In this document: piece by piece, positions 7,006-15,469 of the stretch
Numbering within the stretch: position 1 is the first letter of the stretch
Layout: the number at the start of each line of letters is the position of its first letter
Source: JAJDFU01 sp964641965
Lineage (GTDB): Bacteria; Bacteroidota; Bacteroidia; Chitinophagales; Saprospiraceae
Assembly (NCBI GenBank): GCA_964641965.1
Contig: CAZXLD010000027.1
Location: forward strand, 1-62,030
Length of the DNA stretch: 62,030 bases
Direction: 5' to 3'
Notes under the pieces: model-generated
Told to the model about the DNA's origin: nothing
Seen by the model: the letters and a program-made list of their open reading frames with translations, nothing else
The model's database searches: none
Made by a program: the position numbers and the translations under genes

Positions 7006-8331
7006 CTAGTCTCGATAGAAAAACCACTTCGCGAGGGTCCGAAAGCCTACTTTTTTCCCATACATCAAAATACCTACCCGGTAGATTCTTGCCGATAGCC
7101 ACACAAAAAAGACAGCTGTAGCAATCAACACAACCAGCGAAAGGATGACCTCCCAGACCGGAGGGCTAAAAGGTAATCTGGCAGGCATAACAATTGGAGA
7201 AAACAAAGGGAATATGGAAGAAAATATGGCCAGGGAAGAGTTTGGGGATTGAATGGTTGCAATCATAATATAGAGCGCCAAAATAACTGGAATGGAGATT
7301 GGCAAGGTCAATGCCTGTCCCTCTCCAAGATCATCACCCATGGCAGACCCAACAGCTGCAAAGAGCGACGAGTACAGGAAATACCCACCCAGAAAATAGC
7401 AAACGAACAAGATGAGCATGAGCAACCAATTTTGGTTTTTAAACTCAGCCAGCGCCAAGGCCATCATAGCTTCTGCATCTTCAGGATTGATCTGATCATT
7501 TGCCAAGCTATTTTGAGGTGCGAAGCCGTCGCTCTCAATACCGAATATCAATTGCACCAGGAATACCAACAGCGGGATCAAAACTACCCAAATCGCCACC
7601 TGAGTTAATCCCACCGCACCTACGCCTGTAATTTTACCCAGCATTAACTGGTAAGGCTTCACAGCTGAGATCATTACCTCTACGATTCGGTTGGTTTTTT
7701 CTTCCATGACAGAGCGCATGACCATCATGCCATAAATAAAAACCGTCATATACATAACCATCCCCATCAGAAACCCAATGCCCGCGCCTATGGCACCGGT
7801 TAGACTGCTTACCTTAGATTCCTTATCCGTTATCCTTCGGGGTTGAATATCAATACGCGTATTGAGCGCCTGTAATGCTTCTCGTTCAAAGCCCAGTTGT
7901 TCGATCTTATAATCCCTCAGACGCTCACTCAATCGATCCCGGATAATGATTTCGAGATCCAGGCTAGGTACATCGTCGGAATAGTAATATACTCGATGCC
8001 GTTGATTCATGACATCGGATAACGGAGGTACCACCAGAATGCCGTTGTAGCTCAGGCTATCATAGATCTCGAGCATCAGTTCCAGGTCAAGGTCGACAAA
8101 CTGAAAGGATAAGTTGTCTGAATCAGGGAGAGCGCGATTCAGGATTTGGGCCTCATCCAGTACCGCAATCCTTCTCAGGTCATCGCCTTGGTAGGTAAAG
8201 ATCAATGTGGCTATGGCTATGAATGCAGCAATGCCCAATGGAGTCAGAAAAGTAGCCAATAAAAAAGCCCGCCTCCTGACCCGAGTCCAGTATTCCCGTT
8301 TGAAAATGAGCCAAAGTGTCTGCATGGTCAA
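7006..8331 (-). CDS. ABC-2 type permease (NatB-like)
   Basis: 441 aa. One N-terminal helix (FLLATFLTPLGIAAFIAIATLIF, split here at about residues 24-46) is followed by a ~135-residue extracytoplasmic loop and then a cluster of five or six helices (FLMGMVMYMTVFIYGMMVM, TQVAIWVVLIPLLVFLVQLI, LLMLILFVCYFLGGYFLY, ISIPVILALYIMIATI, VILSLVVLIATAVFFVWL). MRSVMEEKTNRIVEVMISAVKPYQLMLGK (in two parts around residue 210) is the hallmark coupling region of the NatB/ABC2_membrane_3 family. The ATPase gene ends 27 bp upstream. The pair probably exports sodium or an unknown substrate; the substrate is not determinable. Confidence 0.88.
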   Translation of the reverse strand: MTMQTLWLIFKREYWTRVRRRAFLLATFLTPLGIAAFIAIATLIFTYQGDDLRRIAVLDEAQILNRALPDSDNLSFQFVDLDLELMLEIYDSLSYNGILVVPPLSDVMNQRHRVYYYSDDVPSLDLEIIIRDRLSERLRDYKIEQLGFEREALQALNTRIDIQPRRITDKESKVSSLTGAIGAGIGFLMGMVMYMTVFIYGMMVMRSVMEEKTNRIVEVMISAVKPYQLMLGKITGVGAVGLTQVAIWVVLIPLLVFLVQLIFGIESDGFAPQNSLANDQINPEDAEAMMALALAEFKNQNWLLMLILFVCYFLGGYFLYSSLFAAVGSAMGDDLGEGQALTLPISIPVILALYIMIATIQSPNSSLAIFSSIFPLFSPIVMPARLPFSPPVWEVILSLVVLIATAVFFVWLSARIYRVGILMYGKKVGFRTLAKWFFYRD

Positions 8332-8358
8332 TACATCGTTTTAAAATGGGCATCCCAT

Positions 8359-9291
8359 TTACATAGTTACAGATATAGCGGGTTGCTGATCTGCTTCCTC
8401 TACCTGACGGATGAAGATCTCATTCAACGATGGCAAAATTTCGTTGAAGCCTGTAAGGTTAATGTTGGTTCTTAACAACCGGCTGACCAGTTCGTTGGAG
8501 GATTGCTCCTTTGTCAGTTGGAAAATGAGTTGTCCGGGAGTACTGCGAATGACTTGGCCTATGTTGTCCATGTTTTCCGGTAGATCACCTTTATAGGTGA
8601 CCGAAAATAGGTTTTCCTTAAACTGATCTTTAATGTGGTCCACCTTGCCCTCCAATACATTTTTACCCTGGTGCATAAGGAGAATAAATTCACACATCTC
8701 TTCCACCTGTTCCATGCGATGAGTCGAGAAAATGATCGTAGTACCCTCCTGATTCAATTTTCGAATTTCTTCTTTCAGCAAATTGGTGTTCAATGGGTCA
8801 AGTCCGGAGAACGGCTCATCCAGAATAAGCAACGGTGGATTATGCAACACTGTAGAGATAAATTGAATCTTTTGCTGCATCCCTTTGGAAAGCTCTTCTA
8901 CTTTTTTGTCCCACCAATCGTCTATTTCAAAGCGTTGAAACCATGCTGCAATAGATTGCATGGCCTCTTCTTTTTTTAAGCCACGCAATCGACCCAAATA
9001 CATCAGATGCTCACCGACTTTCATTTTTTTGTACAGTCCACGTTCTTCCGGCATATAACCGATCTGTTTCGGGTGACTGCTATTCAAGGGGACTCCATCA
9101 AACAAGATTTTACCTGAATCCGCCTTGATAATCGTCGTAATGATTCGGATCAGAGATGTTTTACCAGCCCCATTGGGCCCTAACAAGCCAAAAATGCTTC
9201 CGCGAGCTACGCCACAACTGACCCTATCGACTGCAGTGTAAGTGCCGTAGGTTTTGCTTACCTCCTCGAGGAGAAGAATTGAATTCATCAT
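8359..9291 (-). CDS. ABC transporter ATP-binding protein (NatA-like)
   Basis: 310 aa from the ATG at 9291 (a second ATG follows at 9288). An upstream frame to 9381 exists, but the extra residues have no family resemblance. Walker A is GLLGPNGAGKTSL, the signature is LSKGMQQKI, Walker B is LLILDEPFSGLDP, and the H-loop is IIFSTHRMEQ. The C-terminal ~90 residues form the DUF4162-like tail typical of NatA/DrrA exporters. It energises the permease encoded immediately downstream. It is divergent from dnaB across about 400 bp. Confidence 0.92.
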   Translation of the reverse strand: MMNSILLLEEVSKTYGTYTAVDRVSCGVARGSIFGLLGPNGAGKTSLIRIITTIIKADSGKILFDGVPLNSSHPKQIGYMPEERGLYKKMKVGEHLMYLGRLRGLKKEEAMQSIAAWFQRFEIDDWWDKKVEELSKGMQQKIQFISTVLHNPPLLILDEPFSGLDPLNTNLLKEEIRKLNQEGTTIIFSTHRMEQVEEMCEFILLMHQGKNVLEGKVDHIKDQFKENLFSVTYKGDLPENMDNIGQVIRSTPGQLIFQLTKEQSSNELVSRLLRTNINLTGFNEILPSLNEIFIRQVEEADQQPAISVTM

Positions 9292-9589
9292 GTGTGCGTT
9301 ATGTGCTGCCTGGCAAATATCAATGATAGTGATTTTCTGGCGGTACCGGATCGGAATAAAACTTACATTCAGAGCAATCAATTTATTAAAAAAAATATTT
9401 GAATTAGTTTTTCACATTCAACTTGCTTTCAGATCCTCAACTTGAGTTCGGAACTTTTTTATTTATTCCTGAATTGCTAATATAGACTTGGGTGATAGCA
9501 GAAGTTGGTATGAAAGGAATGCGCCCTGATTTTCCTGGCTTTCGATTTAATTACCAAATTCTTTACAAACAGCTAACACTTCACACTCG

Positions 9590-9631
9590 TTTTCCACAAT
9601 CCACCATTTGCTTATACACAAATGTGGAAAA
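9590..9631. promoter_or_regulatory. Cluster of three DnaA-box-like nonamers before dnaB
   Basis: TTTTCCACA (9590-9598, plus), TTATACACA (9612-9620, plus) and TGTGGAAAA (9623-9631, a box on the minus strand) all fit the relaxed box TTWTNCACA. The first and third also form an inverted pair. They lie 57-98 bp before the chosen dnaB start. Autocontrol of replication genes by DnaA is known in other bacteria; here it is inference. The rest of the 9292-9687 spacer is AT-rich with nothing else recognised. Confidence 0.45.
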
Positions 9632-9687
9632 GAATAGAAGCAAATAAGTTTAGTTTAGAGTTTGCAATACCTTTTTTAGTCAGCACT

Positions 9688-11232
9688 ATGGAACATTCTA
9701 ATTCTGAACGAACATCCAGCAAGGTTGGTCTGCGCGGAAGCCGCAGGAGACAGGAAGAGCTTTCCGATTTCGTTTTTGGGAAGGTTCCTCCACAGGCCAT
9801 TCCCTTGGAGGAAGCCGTTCTTGGAGCCCTGATGCTCGATAAGAATGCGATGTCTGTGGTGCTGGATATCATTCGGGAAGAAAGTTTCTACCTGGATAGC
9901 CACCGGGTTATTTTCGCTGCCATGAAGCGGCTTTATGAACGGACGCATCCAATCGACCTGCTTACCATTGCTGAGGAATTAAAGAAAACGGGAGATCTGG
10001 AAGCAGCCGGCGGGCCTGCCTACCTAACTTCTCTGACTGACCGGGTCGCCTCCAGCGCCAATTTAGAGTACCATGCCCGGATCGTCGCCCAAAAGTTCAT
10101 TCAGCGGGAATTAATCCGGGTGTCCTCTGAAATCATTAAAGATTCTTTCGAGGAAAGTACCGATGTGTTTGAGTTGCTGGATACAGCCGAGAAAGGGTTG
10201 TTTGACATTGCCCAGCGGAACATGGGCCGCATGGTAGAAAATATGAGCTCACTGGCTTCCAAGGCATTAAAACAGTTGGAAGAGCTTCGGGATCGCGAAG
10301 ACGGCCTTACCGGCGTACCGACCGGGTTTACGCAACTCGATCGGATTACATCCGGCTGGCAACCCTCCGATCTGATCATTATTGCAGCCCGGCCCGGTAT
10401 GGGTAAAACCAGCTTTACCCTGTCTCTGGCAAAGAATGCTGCGACTGATTTTCAAAAACCGGTTGCCATTTTTTCGCTCGAGATGTCGGCCCTTCAGCTG
10501 GCTCAACGGCTAATTTCCATGGATGCCGAAATTGAAGGAGGAAAAATGCGTAACGGCCAACTGGACGAAGAAGAATGGGCACGACTCCAGGAATCTATCG
10601 AGCGGGTCAGTGATACCCAGGTCTTCATTGATGATACCCCTAGCATCAACATCTTCGAATTGCGCGCCAAATGTCGGCGCCTTAAAATGCAGCATGACAT
10701 CCAGTTGGTTATCATAGACTATCTCCAACTCATGAGCGGGGGAAATGACAAATTAAGAGGGAATCGCGAACAGGAGGTTAGCTCAATCTCCAGGGGCCTG
10801 AAAGGGATGGCGAAGGAATTGAATGTGCCCGTCATTGCACTTTCGCAGTTGAGTCGTGCAGTCGAAGTGCGGGGTGGAGATAAAAAACCAATGTTAAGTG
10901 ACCTTCGGGAATCCGGATCCATCGAGCAGGATGCAGATATCGTGTCATTCATTTACCGTCCTGAGTATTATGATCTCCTGGAAGATGAAGAGGGAAATTC
11001 CCTGAAAGGAGTTGCCGAGATCATTGTGGCTAAACACCGGAATGGGGAGTTATCTACCGTCAAGCTCAAGTTTACCAAAGAATTCGCCCGGTTTTCCGAT
11101 TTGGACGAACCCGACTTCGCCAATATTCCAGCCGGAACCTTCGAAAGTTCCTCCTTTGGGAGCACCATTACCTTGCCTTCCAGCATTAATACCGACTCCC
11201 AACCGCGGACAGATGAAGATATTCCGTTCTGA
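9688..11232 (+). CDS. dnaB: Replicative DNA helicase DnaB
   Basis: 514 aa from the ATG at 9688 (MEHSNSERTS). An in-frame ATG at 9622 would add 22 residues and overlap the DnaA-box-like cluster, so I prefer the later start. The N-terminal helical domain begins at PPQAIPLEEAVLGALMLDKNA. The RecA-like core has Walker A ARPGMGKTS (near 233), Walker B VIIDYLQLM (near 341), SQLSRAVE, and the C-terminal arginine-finger region SDLRESGSIEQDAD...FIYRPEYY. It is the hexameric helicase that unwinds the replication fork. The C-terminal ~50 residues are Ser/Thr-rich and acidic, variable in the phylum. The pseudouridine synthase gene follows after 17 bp. Confidence 0.97.
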   Translation: MEHSNSERTSSKVGLRGSRRRQEELSDFVFGKVPPQAIPLEEAVLGALMLDKNAMSVVLDIIREESFYLDSHRVIFAAMKRLYERTHPIDLLTIAEELKKTGDLEAAGGPAYLTSLTDRVASSANLEYHARIVAQKFIQRELIRVSSEIIKDSFEESTDVFELLDTAEKGLFDIAQRNMGRMVENMSSLASKALKQLEELRDREDGLTGVPTGFTQLDRITSGWQPSDLIIIAARPGMGKTSFTLSLAKNAATDFQKPVAIFSLEMSALQLAQRLISMDAEIEGGKMRNGQLDEEEWARLQESIERVSDTQVFIDDTPSINIFELRAKCRRLKMQHDIQLVIIDYLQLMSGGNDKLRGNREQEVSSISRGLKGMAKELNVPVIALSQLSRAVEVRGGDKKPMLSDLRESGSIEQDADIVSFIYRPEYYDLLEDEEGNSLKGVAEIIVAKHRNGELSTVKLKFTKEFARFSDLDEPDFANIPAGTFESSSFGSTITLPSSINTDSQPRTDEDIPF

Positions 11233-11249
11233 ATATCCACGACGATAAA

Positions 11250-12083
11250 ATGCCACGCAAACCCGATCGAAGTCGAAAACGAAAGTCAGCCCCCTCCTTT
11301 AATCGGCGCCCGAAGCCGGGTAGACCTCCAGTGCATTCGCTAAAGAAAACGACTGAACAAGTTGAGGTCATAGGAATGCGCCTCAATAAATACTTGGCTC
11401 ATTGTGGTATAGCCTCTCGCCGGCAAGCTGCTGTGCTTATTAAGGAAGGCAAAGTCGACGTGAATGGCGAACAGGTGATTGAACCGTTCTATCAAATCCA
11501 GAAAGGTGATCAAGTACAATTCGAAGGAAAGCTCATCCAGCCGGAGGAGCGGCAGGTCTATATTCTGTTGAACAAACCTCGAAACGTGATCACCACTGTC
11601 AAAGATGAACGGGGCCGAAAAACGGTATTGGATTTACTTGGTGGAAAATACAAAGAACGGATCTTTCCGGTGGGACGACTAGACCGGGATACTACCGGGC
11701 TGCTCCTGTTGACCAATGATGGTGCATTGGCAGAGCGGTTAGCGCATCCCAGACACCAAATTAAAAAAGTATACCACGTTACCCTGGAAGAAGATATGCC
11801 GGAATCAGCTTTACTCAAAATCCGCAAGGGGCTTATTCTTGACGATGGCCCTGCCAAGGTAGATGCGGTTGACTATGTGGAACTATCGGACAAGAAGCGC
11901 ATAGCCATTGAATTACACATTGGGCGCAACCGGATCGTTCGCCGAATTTTTGAGCATGTAGGTTTTCCGGTGAAAAAGTTGGATCGAGTGTATTTCGGCG
12001 GATTAACCAAAAAAGATTTACCCCGAGGATTTCACCGTCCACTTTCTGAACGCGAAATCATTATGCTGAAGCATTTCAGTTAG
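11250..12083 (+). CDS. rRNA pseudouridine synthase, RluB/RluE/RluF family
   Basis: 277 aa. A ~40-residue Arg/Lys/Pro-rich N-terminal tail precedes an S4 RNA-binding domain (MRLNKYLAHCGIASRRQA...IKEGKVDVNG). The catalytic motif GRLDRDTTGLLLLTNDG holds the nucleophilic Asp near residue 147. KVYHVTLEE and GRNRIVRRIFEHVG complete the family pattern. It converts a uridine in 23S rRNA to pseudouridine; which site is not clear from sequence. The basic tail is common in Bacteroidota members. It is probably co-transcribed with dnaB and converges on the epimerase gene with 11 bp between stops. Confidence 0.93.
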   Translation: MPRKPDRSRKRKSAPSFNRRPKPGRPPVHSLKKTTEQVEVIGMRLNKYLAHCGIASRRQAAVLIKEGKVDVNGEQVIEPFYQIQKGDQVQFEGKLIQPEERQVYILLNKPRNVITTVKDERGRKTVLDLLGGKYKERIFPVGRLDRDTTGLLLLTNDGALAERLAHPRHQIKKVYHVTLEEDMPESALLKIRKGLILDDGPAKVDAVDYVELSDKKRIAIELHIGRNRIVRRIFEHVGFPVKKLDRVYFGGLTKKDLPRGFHRPLSEREIIMLKHFS

Positions 12084-12094
12084 GGCCACCCTTC

Positions 12095-13006
12095 CTAATG
12101 AATCAGATCTTTCAGGGCTTCTTCCAATTCCGGGAATTTGAATTCGAATCCTTCCCTTTGCAAGCGTGCTGGGATTACATATCGACCATAGAGGGCAAGC
12201 TCAGGGTCGGTTTTAAAGATCCATTTTGCCCCTAGGCGAGTCAGGATGGCAGGTGCAGGTAAACCTATTGGGACCTTCATCGTTTTCCTAAGGATTTGCA
12301 TGAATCGGTGATTGGAGACGGGGTTGGGCGAGCTGGCAATGTACGCTCCCTGAAACTGATCGTTAATGATTCCCTGGTAGATCATTTCATTCATATCATA
12401 CTCATGGATCCAACTAATCCCTTGCTGTCCATGTCCTACCTTTCCACCCAGTCCCAGCCGCACGATTCGTTTTAAGCTGCTTAGGGCTCCACCATTTCTA
12501 CCTATGACAAAACTGGTCCGCAGCCGCACAGATCGCATGCCTTGGGGTAAAGCTTCCAATAAAGCATCTTCCCAGGCTTTACCGACAAATGGCGCAAGGC
12601 CATATCCAAAACTGGAACCTTCGGTGCAAACCTGCTCCGGTGGATCACCATAGATGTGTGCTGTAGACATCTGAATCCAGACCTTAGGTGGATTGGAAGT
12701 TGCATTGAGCGCTCTGCCGATAGTTCGGGTTGAGTCCACTCTTGATCGTAAAATCAAATCGCAATTTTCAGGGGTTTTGATACAGTCTACGGTCCGGCCG
12801 GCCAAATTGACTACCGCTACTGCATTTTCAAGTGATGAGGACCAATCACCAACATGCACAGCATCCCAAGCTTTGAATTCGTGAGGAATTGACTTTCGCG
12901 GTGAATGGCGAGCAATTAAAATAGATTCCAGTCCTTTCGTTTCAAGGTGGGCGGCCAAGCTTAAACCAATGAAACCAGTGCCTCCAAAGATTACGACTTT
13001 TTCCAT
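12095..13006 (-). CDS. TIGR01777-type SDR epimerase
   Basis: 303 aa. The N-terminal Rossmann motif is FGGTGFIG (7-14). VVNLAGRTVD, TSTAHIYGDPPEQVCTE-like text near 120 and the C-terminal DUF1731 segment (PVSNHRFMQILRKTMKVP...GRYVIPARLQREGFEF) are characteristic of this family, relatives of YfcH and SDR39U1. It probably binds NADP(H); its substrate is unknown. It lies 103 bp downstream of tolC on the same strand and could be the last gene of that transcript or have its own promoter. Confidence 0.9.
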   Translation of the reverse strand: MEKVVIFGGTGFIGLSLAAHLETKGLESILIARHSPRKSIPHEFKAWDAVHVGDWSSSLENAVAVVNLAGRTVDCIKTPENCDLILRSRVDSTRTIGRALNATSNPPKVWIQMSTAHIYGDPPEQVCTEGSSFGYGLAPFVGKAWEDALLEALPQGMRSVRLRTSFVIGRNGGALSSLKRIVRLGLGGKVGHGQQGISWIHEYDMNEMIYQGIINDQFQGAYIASSPNPVSNHRFMQILRKTMKVPIGLPAPAILTRLGAKWIFKTDPELALYGRYVIPARLQREGFEFKFPELEEALKDLIH

Positions 13007-13109
13007 ACTTGTTTATTTGTATTACATGGAAAACGTTTGATTACGAGAGGAGTTTCGACTTCAAAACGAGTACAAACTATTGGAACAGCGATCTTTTTCA
13101 GGCATTTAT

Positions 13110-14459
13110 TCAATTCCCGAATTGCACCAAATCACCAACCAACAGTAAAAGGTCTGTCTCGGTAGTCTTAAGGTTGAAAATGGCCAGGAGCCGGTCTTGG
13201 GAAGCCTGAATATAGCTTTGTTGTACCAACCTGAAATCGAAAGAGTTAATTAGTCCTCCCCGAAATCGTTCTGTGGCAATTCGAAGGTTTTGCTGGGCAT
13301 TTTCAAGAGATGCAATCGTCACCTGCAGCAGTTCGATGCGATTCAGATAATTGGCATAGGTGTTAGCCAGTTGAGTACGGAGAAATCGTTGATAGTCTTT
13401 AATATCCAGTTGAGTTGTCACTTCCTGTAATTGGGCACTTTCTATCCGTCGTTTTCGGGCTCCAAAATCCGTTAGTCGGTAGGTGAGGTTCAAATTGACA
13501 AACGTATTGAATGTTTTTGCCGCTACAGAAGGGATGGGTCGCTCGTCGGGGTCCCCTCCAAAATTGAAGGTCTGGGTCCCGTCCGACAGCGATACATCAT
13601 AGGAAAGTCCAGCACCCAAGCCAAGGGTTGGATAGCGCGTAGAACGCTGCAAGGAAGTATTCGTAGACGCCAGATCCCGGTTTACGAACAGATTTTGGAG
13701 TGTTACATTGTTGCTAAGCATTCGGGTCTCTAAGTCCTGAAGGCTATATTCCAGACCATCGTACACCAAGGTGTCGGTAAGTAGGTATCGCTGCTCAAGG
13801 TCATCGATTCCCATAGCCAAGTTGAGGTTGCGCAGGGCATTCTCATAGGTTGTCACCTGGAGTAGATAGCTGGTAGAATCACTTAAATAAGCATCACGAC
13901 TTTGTAGTACATCGAATGTACTGGCCTGTCCATAATCTCTGCGCAGATCATCATAATTGACCCGGTCCCGCGATAGCTCCAACGTTTCTTCAAGTACTGT
14001 GAGATTTTCTTTTTGAGCTAAGGCACTAAAATAGGCCAGCATAACCTCTTGCACAGTCTGTTCAATCGATAAGCGGAAATTTCCCTCGCTTAAGACTTCC
14101 AATTGCTCCAATTGTTGCTTGGTGAAACGAATGCGATAGCCATCAAAAATGATAAAGTTCAATCCGGCATTCGGAGTAATACCCAAGGTCGTACGGTTAG
14201 TTTCGACGACTACCGAAGCCGGATTACTAATATTGGCATAGCTATTATTATTACTAACCCCCAGGTCGATTGTCGGATATTTTCCAGCGATGGCCCAACT
14301 ATTGTTGTTTTTGGCGATTTCCAGCTCATTCCGGCTAATTTCCAATCGGTAATCATTCTGCAATGCCAATTGAATGGCATCTGCCATGCTCAATTCTGGT
14401 TGAGCAATAGCCAAGCTCGATATAATGATCACGAGGGAGATGCTTAAGAAGTATTTCAT
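13110..14459 (-). CDS. TolC-family outer-membrane efflux protein
   Basis: 449 aa from the ATG at 14459 (MKYFLSISLVIIISSLAIAQ, a clear signal peptide); a longer frame to 14540 overlaps gtrA and is rejected. The mature protein has the two TolC halves: ELSMADAIQLALQNDYRLEISRNE (in part) near the start, and repeated coiled-coil helices such as RDRVNYDDLRRDYGQASTFDVLQ and RIATERFRGGLINSFDFRLVQ. It forms the trimeric outer-membrane channel for the RND pump encoded upstream. It is the last member of the six-gene run, 13 bp after gtrA. Confidence 0.93.
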   Translation of the reverse strand: MKYFLSISLVIIISSLAIAQPELSMADAIQLALQNDYRLEISRNELEIAKNNNSWAIAGKYPTIDLGVSNNNSYANISNPASVVVETNRTTLGITPNAGLNFIIFDGYRIRFTKQQLEQLEVLSEGNFRLSIEQTVQEVMLAYFSALAQKENLTVLEETLELSRDRVNYDDLRRDYGQASTFDVLQSRDAYLSDSTSYLLQVTTYENALRNLNLAMGIDDLEQRYLLTDTLVYDGLEYSLQDLETRMLSNNVTLQNLFVNRDLASTNTSLQRSTRYPTLGLGAGLSYDVSLSDGTQTFNFGGDPDERPIPSVAAKTFNTFVNLNLTYRLTDFGARKRRIESAQLQEVTTQLDIKDYQRFLRTQLANTYANYLNRIELLQVTIASLENAQQNLRIATERFRGGLINSFDFRLVQQSYIQASQDRLLAIFNLKTTETDLLLLVGDLVQFGN

Positions 14460-14472
14460 GGTAGTATGGTTC

Positions 14473-14886
14473 TCAGTCTGCTGAAAAGAATCGGCGCTCG
14501 AAGACAAAGCGTTTAAAATAAAAGTTGTAAAAGAAGACAATGCCGATTGCCACTAACTTTAGCAGGTATTGCCGCTCTGACAAAAAAATAATCTGATCCA
14601 AAACCCATATGACACCTGCATTTAAGGCCAACCCACCCAAGGAAACCAGCATAGCTCCAACAAAAGCATGTGCCATTTTCCGCTGAAGGTCAAAAACGAA
14701 ATAGCGCTCCATTAAAAAGCTTACCAGAACGGCAACTCCATAAGCAATTGTACCTCCGAGAACAGGTTCTGTTCCTATTTGCTGTACGAGCAACAGGTAG
14801 AGCCCGTAATCGACTCCAGTGGAAACCAATTTGGCCTTGGCATATTTCCATTTCAATCGAATTAATTGTTTCCACCGGCTAGCCAT
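14473..14886 (-). CDS. GtrA-family membrane protein
   Basis: 137 aa with four transmembrane segments (LVSTGVDYGLYLLLVQ, IAYGVAVLVSFLMERYFVF, AMLVSLGGLALNAGVIWVL, LLKLVAIGIVFFYNFYFKRF). The SFLMERYFVF and YNFYFKRFVF signatures are typical of GtrA, which helps move lipid-linked sugars (or other cargo) across the inner membrane. Its position inside an efflux operon, between a nucleotidase and tolC, is unusual and gives no direct clue to cargo. Confidence 0.88.
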   Translation of the reverse strand: MASRWKQLIRLKWKYAKAKLVSTGVDYGLYLLLVQQIGTEPVLGGTIAYGVAVLVSFLMERYFVFDLQRKMAHAFVGAMLVSLGGLALNAGVIWVLDQIIFLSERQYLLKLVAIGIVFFYNFYFKRFVFERRFFSAD

Positions 14887-14896
14887 AGAGCCTTTT

Positions 14897-15436
14897 TTAA
14901 AGGGAATGTCCTAGTTCCGCTTCAAAAAATTGCTTGACTTCCTCCCAACTGTTGACCCGGGTAAATTTGGTTTCATTTATGTTGTGAAAAGCTGTGTACA
15001 ATAACCCTTTACCTGAAAAACTTTCAAGGTTGTGTGGGTGGTCATCGATCATGTACTCGGCGTTAATCATACTCTTATCCCCACAAAACACGTATTGCTT
15101 CCAGTGGAGAAAAGGAAAATATCGTTCCAACCAATCGTATTTATCCTCCAGCGAGTTTCTAAACTCTTGCGCTGCTGTAGTGATATAAATTTGGTAGTGT
15201 TCATTCAACTTCCGGACCACCTCCTGGCTGCCTTCGATCACCGGTAGATCACCGAAAAAGCCCTTGTCAAATAAGTGATTCCGGATATGTACTGCTCCCT
15301 CAACCTGGTACACCTTTTTACCCCTATACTCCTCCTCTAGAGGCCTCCTGCCAAACTCTGCCTCAAAGAGGTCCAGGAATTTTGGTAGTACATCCGCCAG
15401 AACCTCATCCATATCCAGGGCAATTCGCTTTTTCAT
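14897..15436 (-). CDS. 5'(3')-deoxyribonucleotidase-like HAD phosphatase (NT5C type)
   Basis: 179 aa. The HAD motif I is DMDEVLAD (D8 nucleophile, D10 acid/base), with motif II TTAAQEFRNSLEDK and motif III/IV DDHPHNL. The order and length match the NT5C (5' nucleotidase, deoxy, cytosolic type C) family, which removes phosphate from deoxypyrimidine nucleotides. It is 33 bp after the RND gene and 10 bp before gtrA, so it seems co-transcribed with the pump. The reason for this link is unknown. Confidence 0.9.
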   Translation of the reverse strand: MKKRIALDMDEVLADVLPKFLDLFEAEFGRRPLEEEYRGKKVYQVEGAVHIRNHLFDKGFFGDLPVIEGSQEVVRKLNEHYQIYITTAAQEFRNSLEDKYDWLERYFPFLHWKQYVFCGDKSMINAEYMIDDHPHNLESFSGKGLLYTAFHNINETKFTRVNSWEEVKQFFEAELGHSL

Positions 15437-15469
15437 ATTTTCTGCTGGCTTTCGTTTGGTAATGCTGGT

